NCBI GenBank assembly: GCA_024697065.1
Contig: JAILGE010000031.1
Location: forward strand, 146,839-210,838
Length of the DNA stretch: 64,000 bases
Direction: 5' to 3'
Source: Lachnospiraceae bacterium
GTDB taxonomy: Bacteria; Bacillota; Clostridia; Lachnospirales; Lachnospiraceae
A model generated the notes under the pieces. It made no database searches, was not told the DNA's origin, and worked only from the letters and a program-made list of their open reading frames with translations. Positions 7,265 through 15,241 of this stretch are shown in pieces (position 1 is the stretch's first letter; every line of letters starts with the position of its first letter). The position numbers were made by a program, and so were the translations under genes.

Positions 7265-7984
7265 ATGTCTGAGAATGGACAAAGCATAAAAAGAAAAAGA
7301 GTACTTCTTACAGGTGCTTCATCCGGTATAGGTGCGGCTATAGCGGAAGTACTTTCGGATATGAATTGTCAGGTTTTTTGTATAGGAAGGGATTTTAAGA
7401 AAAGCGGTACGGCTGATCTCATAAATATATGCTGTGATCTCCTGGATACCGATGCGCTCATAAGGACGGTTAAGGATATCAGGAAAGAGGGCAATATAGA
7501 TATTCTTATCAATAATGCGGGATGCGCTTATTATGGTTTGCATGAAGAACTGGATGTGAAGATGATACAGGAAATGGTACGAACAGATCTGGAAGTCCCC
7601 ATGATATTGACACAATTATTATTGAGGGATCTTAAGGCAAACAGGGGCACAATAATCAATATTTCATCAGTCACGGCCCTGTCTCAGTCCAATCCTCACG
7701 GGGCGGCCTATGGGGCTTTAAAGGCAGGGCTGCGGAGTTTCTCATCCAGCATATTTGAGGAATCAAGAAAGCATGGTGTAAGAGTAAGTACCATAATGCC
7801 TGACATGACTAAAACCAAGCTGTACAGGAATGCGGACTTTGATGTGGAAGATACAGAGGGCGCATATCTTGAACCTGATGAAGTGGCAGAAGCTGTAAGA
7901 TATATTCTGGAGAGGCCTGAAGGAGTGGTTATACCGGAAATGGTGTTACGACCGCAATTGCACAGGATACGCAGAAAGAAGTAA
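7265..7984 (+). CDS. Short-chain dehydrogenase/reductase
   Basis: This 239-residue NAD(P)-dependent oxidoreductase of the classical SDR type shows the Rossmann motif TGASSGIG near the N-terminus, NNAG, the catalytic serine in ISSVTAL and the YxxxK pair in YGALKAG. The C-terminus is basic (RPQLHRIRRKK). GAGGAGGTG sits ideally before the ATG. It follows the SPL-family gene by 69 bases and ends the operon at a strong terminator. Substrate specificity cannot be deduced; SDRs of this size act on sugars, ketones or acyl groups. Confidence 0.88.
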   Translation: MSENGQSIKRKRVLLTGASSGIGAAIAEVLSDMNCQVFCIGRDFKKSGTADLINICCDLLDTDALIRTVKDIRKEGNIDILINNAGCAYYGLHEELDVKMIQEMVRTDLEVPMILTQLLLRDLKANRGTIINISSVTALSQSNPHGAAYGALKAGLRSFSSSIFEESRKHGVRVSTIMPDMTKTKLYRNADFDVEDTEGAYLEPDEVAEAVRYILERPEGVVIPEMVLRPQLHRIRRKK

Positions 7985-7986
7985 AA

Positions 7987-8020
7987 AAGAGCCTCTTTGT
8001 TTATCACAAAGAGGCTCTCT
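7987..8020. terminator. Bidirectional terminator between the SDR gene and thrS
   Basis: GAGCCTCTTTGT pairs with ACAAAGAGGCTC around TTATC. T-rich and A-rich flanks on the two sides allow it to end both convergent transcripts. Confidence 0.88.
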
Positions 8021-8043
8021 TCATATCATTTACTCTTGGAATA

Positions 8044-9864
8044 TTACTGCTCGAGGCTCTCGATAAGATCGAGGGAATGTGAATCATTCATCTGTGCGCA
8101 GAGCTCGATGAATTTCTCCAAAGGTACATCACGCATCTGTTTTCCACCACGGATATTGATCGAAACAGTACGGTTTTCTGCTTCTGCATTTCCAAGTACC
8201 AGAACATAGGGATCATGAGCATTTCTGTAATTCTTGATCTTATCCTTCATGTTCTTGTCACTGTAATCAACTTCAAAACGGATGCGGTTCTTTCTGCAGA
8301 TCTCGGCAACTTCTGCAGCATATTCGTTATTCTCAACTCTGATAGGAACGATACCTACCTGCATGGGGCTCATCCAGAAGGGGAAGGAACCCTTGAAGTT
8401 TTCGATGATGATACCGATGAAGCGCTCGAAGGAACCGAAGATCGCACGATGAACCATAACAGGTCTCTTCATGGATCCGTCTGCTGCAACATATTTAAGG
8501 TCGAAATTGAGCGGCAGCTGGAAGTCTAACTGGATAGTACCCATCTGCCATTCACGGCCGATGCAGTCTTTCATCTTAAGGTCGATCTTGGGACCGTAGA
8601 AAGCTCCGTCGCCTTCGTTGATCTCATATCCGCCTTCACCGTAGTGCTTATCCAGAATACCCTTGAGAGCCTTCTCGGCTTCGTTCCAGTCATTGATATC
8701 GCCCATGAAATCTTCCGGACGTGTAGAGAGCTCTGCGATATATGAGAGACCGAATGTGGAGTAGATCTCACCTGCGATCTGCATGATATCATCGATCTCG
8801 CTCTCAATCTGTTCCTGCATGATCAGGTTGTGAGAGTCATCCTGTCTGAATTCCTGAACACGGAGAAGACCGTTTAATTCACCGGATTTCTCTCTTCTGT
8901 GGATAACATCGATCTCGTTAAAACGAAGGGGGAGATCCTTATAGCTGCGCTGTTTGTTCTGGTAAACTTTAATTGCATTGGGGCAGTTCATGGGCTTGGC
9001 GGCAAACATATGATCCTCATCCGTTACATCCACGATCTGTTCAACTGTTCCGCTTCCGTCCGCGTTATCTCTTGCGGGAGGAACGATGAACATGTTCTTT
9101 CTGTAATGATCCCAATGACCTGATGTCTCCCAAAGTGACTTGTTGTTGAGTATGGGTGCTGAAATCTCTGTATAGCCGTGTCTTTCATGCACTTCACGCC
9201 AATAGTCGATAAGAGCATTGTAGAGCTTCCAGCCGCGGGGCAGCCAGTAGGGCATACCGGGAGCTGTTTCATCAAACATAAAGAGATCGAGCTGAGGTCC
9301 AAGCTTCTTGTGGTCGCGTTCCATTGCTTCTTTGATCATTGCAAGATGATCTTTAAGTGCCTTCTTGTCAGGGAAAGCATAGACATATATACGCTGAAGC
9401 TGGTCTCTCTTTTCATCGCCTCTCCAGTAGGAGCCTGACACAGACTTGATCTGGAATGCTGCATTCATAAGAAGCTGTGAATTGTCGACATGAGGTCCTC
9501 TGCAAAGGTCCACAAAGTCATCACCTGTATAATAAACCGTAAGGAGCTCATCTTCGGGCATATCATTGATAAGTTCGACTTTGAACTTCTGATCCTTGAA
9601 AAGTTCAAGAGCGTCGGGTCTGCTTATCTCTTTTCTTGTCCAGTCTTCGCGTCTCTTGATGATCTCGCGCATCTTATCCTCGATAGTCTTGAAATCCTCA
9701 TTTGTGACTGTGCGGGGAAGAGTAAAGTCGTAGTAGAATCCGTCGGCGATCTGGGGCCCGATGGCATACTGAACATTTTCTTTACCGAAGATCTCGATCA
9801 CGGCCTTGGCAAGGATATGTGCGAGAGAGTGTCGGTATACCTCCATTAATTCTTCTTTTTCCAT
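8044..9864 (-). CDS. thrS: Threonyl-tRNA synthetase, short form without the TGS domain
   Basis: The enzyme charges tRNA-Thr with threonine. The ATG at 9864 has AAAGGAG upstream and gives 606 residues; the 16 extra track residues fall inside the T-box leader. The protein starts directly with the editing region (MEVYRHSLAHILAKAV, an HxxxH site), so the roughly 60-residue N-terminal TGS domain of standard bacterial enzymes is absent. The class II catalytic core follows, with the zinc-binding cysteine in KPMNCPNA and motif 2 in RVQEFRQDDSH, then the anticodon-binding domain (VGIVPIRVENNEYA). Short ThrRS of this type is known in Clostridia. Expression is controlled by the T-box upstream. Confidence 0.93.
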   Translation of the reverse strand: MEKEELMEVYRHSLAHILAKAVIEIFGKENVQYAIGPQIADGFYYDFTLPRTVTNEDFKTIEDKMREIIKRREDWTRKEISRPDALELFKDQKFKVELINDMPEDELLTVYYTGDDFVDLCRGPHVDNSQLLMNAAFQIKSVSGSYWRGDEKRDQLQRIYVYAFPDKKALKDHLAMIKEAMERDHKKLGPQLDLFMFDETAPGMPYWLPRGWKLYNALIDYWREVHERHGYTEISAPILNNKSLWETSGHWDHYRKNMFIVPPARDNADGSGTVEQIVDVTDEDHMFAAKPMNCPNAIKVYQNKQRSYKDLPLRFNEIDVIHRREKSGELNGLLRVQEFRQDDSHNLIMQEQIESEIDDIMQIAGEIYSTFGLSYIAELSTRPEDFMGDINDWNEAEKALKGILDKHYGEGGYEINEGDGAFYGPKIDLKMKDCIGREWQMGTIQLDFQLPLNFDLKYVAADGSMKRPVMVHRAIFGSFERFIGIIIENFKGSFPFWMSPMQVGIVPIRVENNEYAAEVAEICRKNRIRFEVDYSDKNMKDKIKNYRNAHDPYVLVLGNAEAENRTVSINIRGGKQMRDVPLEKFIELCAQMNDSHSLDLIESLEQ

Positions 9865-9891
9865 TGATTTGCTCCTTTCGTTTTTGAAAAT

Positions 9892-10136
9892 AAAAAATCC
9901 CCTGTATTGCATTAAAGCAATACAGGGGACGCAACTTCTTTGCGCGGTTCCACCCCGGTTGTCGTATCAAACGACCTCTTCATTCTGGCGATAACGGTGC
10001 CTGCCGGGCTTGATTGGAGCCTCTCGGAGCTGGTCTTCGGCTTTGATCCTACAGCCTGCTCTCAGCACTTGCTGCAGGCCTCTCTGAGTATTTACTAAAG
10101 CTTACTCGTCTCTTCACAGATTTATCTTCAGATTTG
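9892..10136 (-). promoter_or_regulatory. T-box riboswitch leader of thrS
   Basis: On the - strand the leader contains the hallmark T-box GGGTGGAACCGCG (9955-9943), which base-pairs with uncharged tRNA and forms the antiterminator. It is followed by a strong terminator: TCCCCTGTATTGC pairs with GCAATACAGGGGA and then TTTTTT (9929-9892). A candidate specifier codon ACC (threonine) followed by a purine lies at 10034-10032 in the 3' side of Stem I. The promoter sits directly upstream. Uncharged tRNA-Thr should therefore switch thrS on. The T-box itself is certain; the exact specifier is an inference. Confidence 0.92.
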
Positions 10137-10142
10137 TTCTGT

Positions 10143-10171
10143 ATTGTAACGCGGCATATTCTATTTGTAAA
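10143..10171 (-). promoter_or_regulatory. Sigma-A promoter of the thrS T-box transcript
   Basis: On the - strand TTTACA (10171-10166) and TACAAT (10148-10143) are exactly 17 bases apart, placing the start of transcription near 10136 at the foot of the T-box. Confidence 0.78.
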
Positions 10172-10268
10172 GGTGAAAAATAGCCAATAAAAAACCGGAT
10201 GTGATATACTTCATCTGCACATACAACAGCGGATATGTTGCATGTCATTTTAATTAAGGAGGCTTATC

Positions 10269-10502
10269 ATGAATCCAATGGACGCAATGAGAATGGCACA
10301 GGCGTGGTCCACATTCTCTCAGAATCATCCGAAATTTTTACCGTTTATAAGAGCTGTATCTCAGGGAGCTTTGCAGGAAGGATCCGTTGTGGAGCTGGCG
10401 GTAACGCAGCCTGACGGAAAGAAGCTTGAGACCAATCTGAGATTAAGTCAGTCGGATCTTGATCTGATAGCTCAGATAAAAGGGCTTATACCGCCACAGT
10501 AA
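10269..10502 (+). CDS. Small conserved-looking protein of unknown function
   Basis: A 77-residue soluble protein with an excellent ribosome-binding site (AAGGAGG) and its own terminator, so it is a real monocistronic gene. The first half is helical (MDAMRMAQAWSTFSQNHPKFLPFIRAV); the second half looks like a small beta sheet (EGSVVELAVTQPDGKKLETNLRLS) and a final helix (DLDLIAQIKGLIP). There is no signal peptide, cysteine or known motif. I do not recognise the family. Confidence 0.75.
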   Translation: MNPMDAMRMAQAWSTFSQNHPKFLPFIRAVSQGALQEGSVVELAVTQPDGKKLETNLRLSQSDLDLIAQIKGLIPPQ

Positions 10503-10522
10503 AAATATCGTGCCTGAAATAA

Positions 10523-10550
10523 AAAAGCTGCACTTTGGCAGCTTTTTATT
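10523..10550. terminator. Bidirectional terminator
   Basis: AAAAGCTGC pairs with GCAGCTTTT around a short loop, with T runs on both strands. It serves the 77-residue gene on + and the DUF5050 gene on -, whose stop it overlaps. Confidence 0.85.
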
Positions 10551-11619
10551 TTGTGGTCATAACGGCATTTTCCGCGTCTTCAAAGGTTGTAATATTGATA
10601 TTTCCGCTTGTTGGTGTCCTGAATATCGGAACATCATTATTGAATTCTCTGAAATAAACATAATCATCGGTGATGCTTATATTCCTGTGAACTCCGAAAC
10701 GGACGACTTCTTCATCGCTTCCGTCCGTGCGTATCCGCATCAGGGCATAGCCTTCGGCATCCGAAGTATCCACAGTCTGAAAATAGATCCAGTCATCATA
10801 AACATTATATGTATCGCAGCGCCTGGATGATATCTCGCGTATGGAATCATCGGATGTATCATATACCTTTATATGATAGTCATCATTGGAATCCAGATAG
10901 TAGATCTTGTTTCCCTCTGCGATAGGAAGGAACATACGCTCAGAGGATACATCCGCTCCGTCGCCGCTTATGGGGTCTATCATCTTAAGGGTTCCTTCTT
11001 TTTGCATCTCGCTGAAGTAGAGGCAGCTCCCCTTAACGCAGCCCACATTTGGATGACCTTCGAATAAAACACTGGGTTCTCCACCGGCTATGGATACCGT
11101 ATTCAATGTGACTAAAGCATTGCCGTCATTTTTGTCCGTAGCTCCGAAGGAAGTATAGATTATGTTATTATCCGCAAGGACCATTCCGTCGCTCGTTGAC
11201 TCGGCGATCATGATATTGTCCTTTTTTTTGCTGTTGACATCCAGCCTGTAAATACCGCGGCCGCGGCGTACATATCCCAGCCCTGCCTGGTCTGATGCCG
11301 CATCGGAATAGAAATAAACATAATTTCCTGCCGCATTGATAAAAGCAGCATTGCCGTTGGCAAGCTTTACGACTTCTCCCGAGGATTTATCAAGGCAATA
11401 GAGCCTGCCTGAGTCATAAGGGTTTGAGAAATAAACACGCCCGTTTTTTTCGCAGAATAATCCGCCGTTATAGAGATTTCCCGCAGTATTTCCCACTGTT
11501 CCGGTTTCGTTTAAAGGGACTTTTTTCTCTCTTCCGCCCAGAATGCGAAGGAGAGTAAGGCCTCCGACGATAAAGACTATTACGCCGATCCCTATGATGG
11601 TTTTGACTGTTTTATTCAT
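10546..11619 (-). CDS. Membrane-anchored DUF5050-like beta-propeller protein
   Basis: The ATG at 11619 has GGAGG before it and gives 357 residues. Residues 5-25 form one hydrophobic anchor (TIIGIGVIVFIVGGLTLL) and the rest lies outside the membrane. The ectodomain repeats short blades of the kind xxYFSNxxDxxxLYCLDxxxG (GRVYFSNPYDSGRLYCLD, GRGIYRLDVNSK, NKIYYLDSNDDYHIKVYD, DWIYFQTVDTSD), as in DUF5050/WD40-like propellers of clostridial surface proteins. Its ligand is unknown. It lies downstream of nrdG on the same strand, with about 95 bases and a weak hairpin between them. Confidence 0.75.
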   Translation of the reverse strand: MNKTVKTIIGIGVIVFIVGGLTLLRILGGREKKVPLNETGTVGNTAGNLYNGGLFCEKNGRVYFSNPYDSGRLYCLDKSSGEVVKLANGNAAFINAAGNYVYFYSDAASDQAGLGYVRRGRGIYRLDVNSKKKDNIMIAESTSDGMVLADNNIIYTSFGATDKNDGNALVTLNTVSIAGGEPSVLFEGHPNVGCVKGSCLYFSEMQKEGTLKMIDPISGDGADVSSERMFLPIAEGNKIYYLDSNDDYHIKVYDTSDDSIREISSRRCDTYNVYDDWIYFQTVDTSDAEGYALMRIRTDGSDEEVVRFGVHRNISITDDYVYFREFNNDVPIFRTPTSGNINITTFEDAENAVMTTK

Positions 11620-11713
11620 ACCGGATCCTCCGTTACACAAAACACACCTGTACGCTTTAGCCTACGGTGTGGATAATTCTTATAAGTAAAGTATATCATA
11701 AATTGGGGATCAC

Positions 11714-12247
11714 TCAGCGATCGCTGTATTGTGACAATACCACTTTCCCTGCCCGGAGTGTTGCGGGTACATCGATAATGCGCTGATTGGAACTGCCGCG
11801 AAAGCGCAGCCCGAGACTCTTTTTTTCTAATTCAAATTCACCGTCTACAAGGATATCGATGAGTTCCAGGATTTCGGATGTGAAAGGCGTATAAGCCCTG
11901 GTATATGAAGGATCCGTCAGCTGCTCCCAGGTGTAGCCGGAGTAGATCCAGATACTCTTTCCCGGACATTCGGATCTTATACGTTTGTAAAAGGGTAATA
12001 AAGCCTCCTGATTAAAAGGCTCCATGGGTTCACCGCCGAGCATGGTAAGCCCGCTTATGTATGCGGGCTTAAGGGAATCAATGATGGCATTCTCGACTTC
12101 TTCGTTGAATACCCTGCCGTAGGCAAAGTCCCAGGTCATGGGATTAAAACACTCTTTGCAATGATGCGTACATCCGCTTACAAAGAGGCTGGTGCGGACA
12201 CCGATGCCGTTGGCTATGTCATTGTATTTGATCTCGGCAAAATTCAT
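11714..12247 (-). CDS. nrdG: Anaerobic ribonucleotide reductase activating protein
   Basis: NrdG is the radical SAM activase that installs the glycyl radical on NrdD. The 177-residue length is typical. The cluster motif C-x3-C-x2-C is in SGCTHHCKECF, with the family W in NPMTWDF following. TMLGGEPM is the conserved glycine-rich SAM-binding motif, and SIWIYSGYTWEQL is also typical. The start ATG shares its A with the nrdD stop (TAATG), so translation is coupled and the two subunits are made together. Confidence 0.95.
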   Translation of the reverse strand: MNFAEIKYNDIANGIGVRTSLFVSGCTHHCKECFNPMTWDFAYGRVFNEEVENAIIDSLKPAYISGLTMLGGEPMEPFNQEALLPFYKRIRSECPGKSIWIYSGYTWEQLTDPSYTRAYTPFTSEILELIDILVDGEFELEKKSLGLRFRGSSNQRIIDVPATLRAGKVVLSQYSDR

Positions 12248-14418
12248 TACAGATGAAGTACTCTTTCGTTGATCTCCTGTGTGCGGCCCTGGTTCCAGAA
12301 CTGTGTTCCGATGTATCCGCAGGTACGTCTTGCAACATTCATTTTATCCTGATCGCGGTTGCCGCAGTTGGGGCATTCCCAGACGAGCTTGCCGTCGGAA
12401 TCCTTGACGATCTTGATCTCACCGTCGTATCCGCACTTCTGGCAGAAATCGGATTTGGTATTGAGTTCGGCATACATGATATTGTCATAGATGTATTGCA
12501 TTACCGAAAGCACCGCATCTATATTGTCCATCATATTGGGAACTTCAACATAGCTGATGGCACCGCCGGGAGAGAGAGCCTGGAATTCGGATTCGAATTT
12601 GAGTTTGGTGAAGGCATCTATCTGTTCGGTGACATGTACATGATAGCTGTTGGTAATGTAATTCTTATCGGTAACTCCTTCTATTATGCCAAAGCGCTTC
12701 TGGAGACACTTTGCGAATTTATATGTGGTTGATTCAAGCGGTGTTCCGTAAAGCGAGAAGGAGATATTGGTTTCGGCACGCCACTTCTGGCACTTATCAT
12801 TTAAGAAGTGCATAACCTTAAGGGCGAAATCCTTTCCGTCCGGATCTGTATGACTTACACCCTTCATGAATCTTGTACATTCGCACAGCCCCGCATATCC
12901 AAGGGATATGGTGGAGTAGTTATTGAAGAGGAGCTTGTCAATGGACTCGCCCTTCTTTAAACGTGCGAGAGCACCGAACTGCCAGAGGATGGGCGCAACA
13001 TCGGAAGGCGTTCCCAGCAGACGGTTGTGCCTGCACATGAGGGCGCGCTTGCAGAGTTCTGTGCGCTCCTCCATGATCTGCCAGAATTTTTCCTCATCCT
13101 TGCCGGATGAACATGCAACGTCCACAAGGTTGAGCGTTACAACGCCCTGATTGAAACGACCGTAATATTTATGCTTTCCGTTTTCACCGAGACCTTCGGT
13201 ATCGGGAGTCAGGAAACTGCGGCATCCCATACAGGGATAGACATCGCCGTTTTTATATTCACGCATTTTCTTGGCAGAGATATAATCGGGTACCATGCGC
13301 TTTGCTGTACATTTTGCGGCGAGTTTCGTGAGATACCAGTAGGGGGTTCCCTCGCGGATATTATCTTCGTCAAGAACGTAGATGAGTTTCGGAAAAGCAG
13401 GAGTGATATATACACCCTTTTCGTTTTTGACTCCGAGTATACGCTGCTTGAGCATTTCTTCGATGACCATGGCAAGGTCGTCACGCAGTCTTCCTTCGGG
13501 AACTTCATCAAGATGCATGAATACAGTGATGAAAGGTGCCTGGCCATTGGTGGTCATAAGTGTGATGACCTGATACTGAATAACCTGTACACCTCGCTCG
13601 ATCTCGGATTTAACACGCATCTCGGCGATCTCGTTTATCTGTTCATCGGAAGCGGATACTCCGGCATCTTCAAATTCCTTGCGTACTTCCTTGCGGAATT
13701 TCTGTCTGCTGATATCAACGAAAGGAACGAGGTGTGAGAGCGTGATGCTCTGACCGCCGTACTGTGAGCTTGCTATCTGGGCGATGGACTGTGTGGCAAT
13801 GTTGCAGGCCGTCGAAAAGCTCTTGGGCTTCTCGATCATGGTCTCACTGATAACGGTGCCGTTTTGCAGCATGTCTTCAAGATTTACCAGGCAGCAGTTG
13901 TGCATATGCTGTGCAAAATAATCGGCATCGTGGAAATGGATGATACCGTCTTCGTGGGCTTCCACGATCTCGGGAGGAAGGAGGAATCTTCTGGTGATAT
14001 CCTTGGAAACCTCACCCGCCATATAGTCACGCTGCACGCTGTTGACTGTGGGATTCTTATTGGAATTTTCCTGCTTGACCTCTTCGTTGCTGCATTCAAT
14101 CAGACTCATGATCTGCTGGTCAGTGGTATTTGATTGACGGACGAGAGCATGCTGATAGCGGTAGATGATATATTTTTTGGCAACTTCATTATGACCGGAA
14201 TTCATGATCCCGTTCTCTACCATATCCTGTATCTCCTCAACGCTGGCCGCTCTGGTGAGATTCTTACAGTCGTCAGCAACCTTTGTTGCGATGGCCGAGA
14301 TCTGTTCATCGCTCAGTCTCTTGTCTTCCGATACTTCCAGATTGGCTTTATGTATGGCATTGAGGATCTTGGACAGATCGAATTTTACTTCCTTACCGCT
14401 TCGCTTAATGATATTCAT
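12247..14418 (-). CDS. nrdD: Anaerobic (class III) ribonucleoside-triphosphate reductase
   Basis: NrdD reduces ribonucleotides to deoxyribonucleotides without oxygen, using a glycyl radical. The ATG at 14418, preceded by GGGGAG, gives 723 residues. The N-terminal ATP-cone regulatory domain covers about residues 1-90 (IIKRSGKEVKFD, KIIYRYQH). The C-terminus holds the zinc site (CQKCGYDG and CPNCG) and the radical glycine in RRTCGYIG. DADYFAQHMHNCCLVNLEDML is in the catalytic barrel. Expression is probably controlled by the tandem NrdR boxes just upstream. Confidence 0.96.
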   Translation of the reverse strand: MNIIKRSGKEVKFDLSKILNAIHKANLEVSEDKRLSDEQISAIATKVADDCKNLTRAASVEEIQDMVENGIMNSGHNEVAKKYIIYRYQHALVRQSNTTDQQIMSLIECSNEEVKQENSNKNPTVNSVQRDYMAGEVSKDITRRFLLPPEIVEAHEDGIIHFHDADYFAQHMHNCCLVNLEDMLQNGTVISETMIEKPKSFSTACNIATQSIAQIASSQYGGQSITLSHLVPFVDISRQKFRKEVRKEFEDAGVSASDEQINEIAEMRVKSEIERGVQVIQYQVITLMTTNGQAPFITVFMHLDEVPEGRLRDDLAMVIEEMLKQRILGVKNEKGVYITPAFPKLIYVLDEDNIREGTPYWYLTKLAAKCTAKRMVPDYISAKKMREYKNGDVYPCMGCRSFLTPDTEGLGENGKHKYYGRFNQGVVTLNLVDVACSSGKDEEKFWQIMEERTELCKRALMCRHNRLLGTPSDVAPILWQFGALARLKKGESIDKLLFNNYSTISLGYAGLCECTRFMKGVSHTDPDGKDFALKVMHFLNDKCQKWRAETNISFSLYGTPLESTTYKFAKCLQKRFGIIEGVTDKNYITNSYHVHVTEQIDAFTKLKFESEFQALSPGGAISYVEVPNMMDNIDAVLSVMQYIYDNIMYAELNTKSDFCQKCGYDGEIKIVKDSDGKLVWECPNCGNRDQDKMNVARRTCGYIGTQFWNQGRTQEINERVLHL

Positions 14419-14438
14419 GACAAATTGCTCCCCTGATG

Positions 14439-14486
14439 CAACAATATTATGTACTGTTATAAAAATGCGACCACAAGATATTGTAT
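14439..14486 (-). promoter_or_regulatory. Tandem NrdR boxes upstream of nrdDG
   Basis: Two 16-base sites lie at 14471-14486 (- strand ATACAATATCTTGTGG) and 14439-14454 (GTACATAATATTGTTG). Both match the NrdR consensus acaCwAtATaTwGtgt at most core positions. Their starts are 32 bases apart, about three helical turns, which is the usual spacing of NrdR box pairs. NrdR represses ribonucleotide reductase genes when dATP is high. No nrdR gene is in this window. Confidence 0.82.
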
Positions 14487-14549
14487 GACGCATTGCTTAT
14501 ACTATCACTTAGGGAGCCTTTAATCAAGGACTATATTCAGAAAGAGAAA

Positions 14550-14565
14550 GTGTAAGCGCTTTCTT
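14550..14565. promoter_or_regulatory. Catabolite-responsive element (cre-like site)
   Basis: TGTAAGCGCTTTCT at 14551-14564 fits the CcpA operator consensus TGWAARCGYTWWCW at all 14 positions. It lies in the 336-base divergent region, about 65 bases upstream of the distal NrdR box and about 120 bases upstream of the desulfoferrodoxin -10. The same bases form a small GAAAG/CTTTC hairpin followed by T7, so a terminator-like role is possible, although no gene needs one there. The rest of this gap (14566-14680) is purine-rich and shows nothing else I recognise. Confidence 0.6.
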
Positions 14566-14683
14566 TTTTTCTTTTCGGACAGGAACGGGACACGCAGGGG
14601 GAGGAACCGTATTTTACGGGGGGAAAAAAGATTTTTTCGCAGAAGAAAAAATTGAGACGGGGATGTCGGGGACTGATCTATTA

Positions 14684-14692
14684 TGATATAAT
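14684..14692 (+). promoter_or_regulatory. Extended -10 promoter of the desulfoferrodoxin gene
   Basis: TGATATAAT combines a TG extension with a consensus TATAAT. No good -35 stands 17 bases upstream, which is acceptable for extended -10 promoters. It is about 60 bases before the gene. Confidence 0.55.
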
Positions 14693-14754
14693 TTTATGAA
14701 ATGTGGGAGCATTTTACATGAGTAAAAAACTAATGGATTACGGAGGGCAAAAAA

Positions 14755-15129
14755 ATGAAGGTAATGAAATGTAAAGTATGCGGCAAGGTGGTTATTGTTC
14801 AGAATGATACTCCGAGCGGAATGGTATGCTGCGGGGAGAATATGGTTGAGCTCGTGCCCGGAGAAACGGACGGTGCGGTTGAGAAGCATGTCCCGGTCGT
14901 GAGCGTGAACGGAAACAGGATACATGCCGAAGTGGGAAGCGTAGAGCATCCCATGCTTGAGAATCACTATATAATGTTCATCCTTCTTGAGACCGCGAAA
15001 GGTTATCAGGTAAGAAATCTTAAGCCCGGCGAAAAGCCGGTGGCTGATTTCACTGTAGAAGATGATGATAAGGCTGTGGCGGTTTATGAGTATTGCAATC
15101 TTCACGGCTTTTGGAAGGCTGAAGTCTGA
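14755..15129 (+). CDS. Desulfoferrodoxin (2Fe superoxide reductase)
   Basis: The enzyme reduces superoxide to hydrogen peroxide in anaerobes, with electrons usually from rubredoxin. Its 124 residues contain both iron centres. The desulforedoxin-like site uses C6, C9, C25 and C26 (CKVC and CC). The active centre uses H45 (EKHVPV), a histidine in VEHPM, one in NHYIM, and C114/H117 in YCNLHG. The catalytic E-K pair before H45 is present, so it should be active. GGAGGG precedes the ATG. It is monocistronic and adjacent to nrdDG, another oxygen-sensitive function. Confidence 0.95.
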   Translation: MKVMKCKVCGKVVIVQNDTPSGMVCCGENMVELVPGETDGAVEKHVPVVSVNGNRIHAEVGSVEHPMLENHYIMFILLETAKGYQVRNLKPGEKPVADFTVEDDDKAVAVYEYCNLHGFWKAEV

Positions 15130-15241
15130 GATCGCTCACAGAGATGGTTTTTGCATTAAAAGGGGTGCTCTGTTATAATTTTATAAATCGGGATCCGGGG
15201 CCGGAAGGCTCCGGAAAAAGAGCTTAAGGGGAGATAACCGG

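Noticed and set aside
13171-13737. 188-residue + strand ORF inside nrdD
   Set aside because: It is the reverse shadow of the NrdD catalytic core, with no ribosome-binding site.
14680-14700. PerR box at the desulfoferrodoxin promoter
   Set aside because: The AT-rich sequence around TATGATATAATTTTATG matches the inverted TTATAATNATTATAA only in part; it is better explained by the extended -10 itself.
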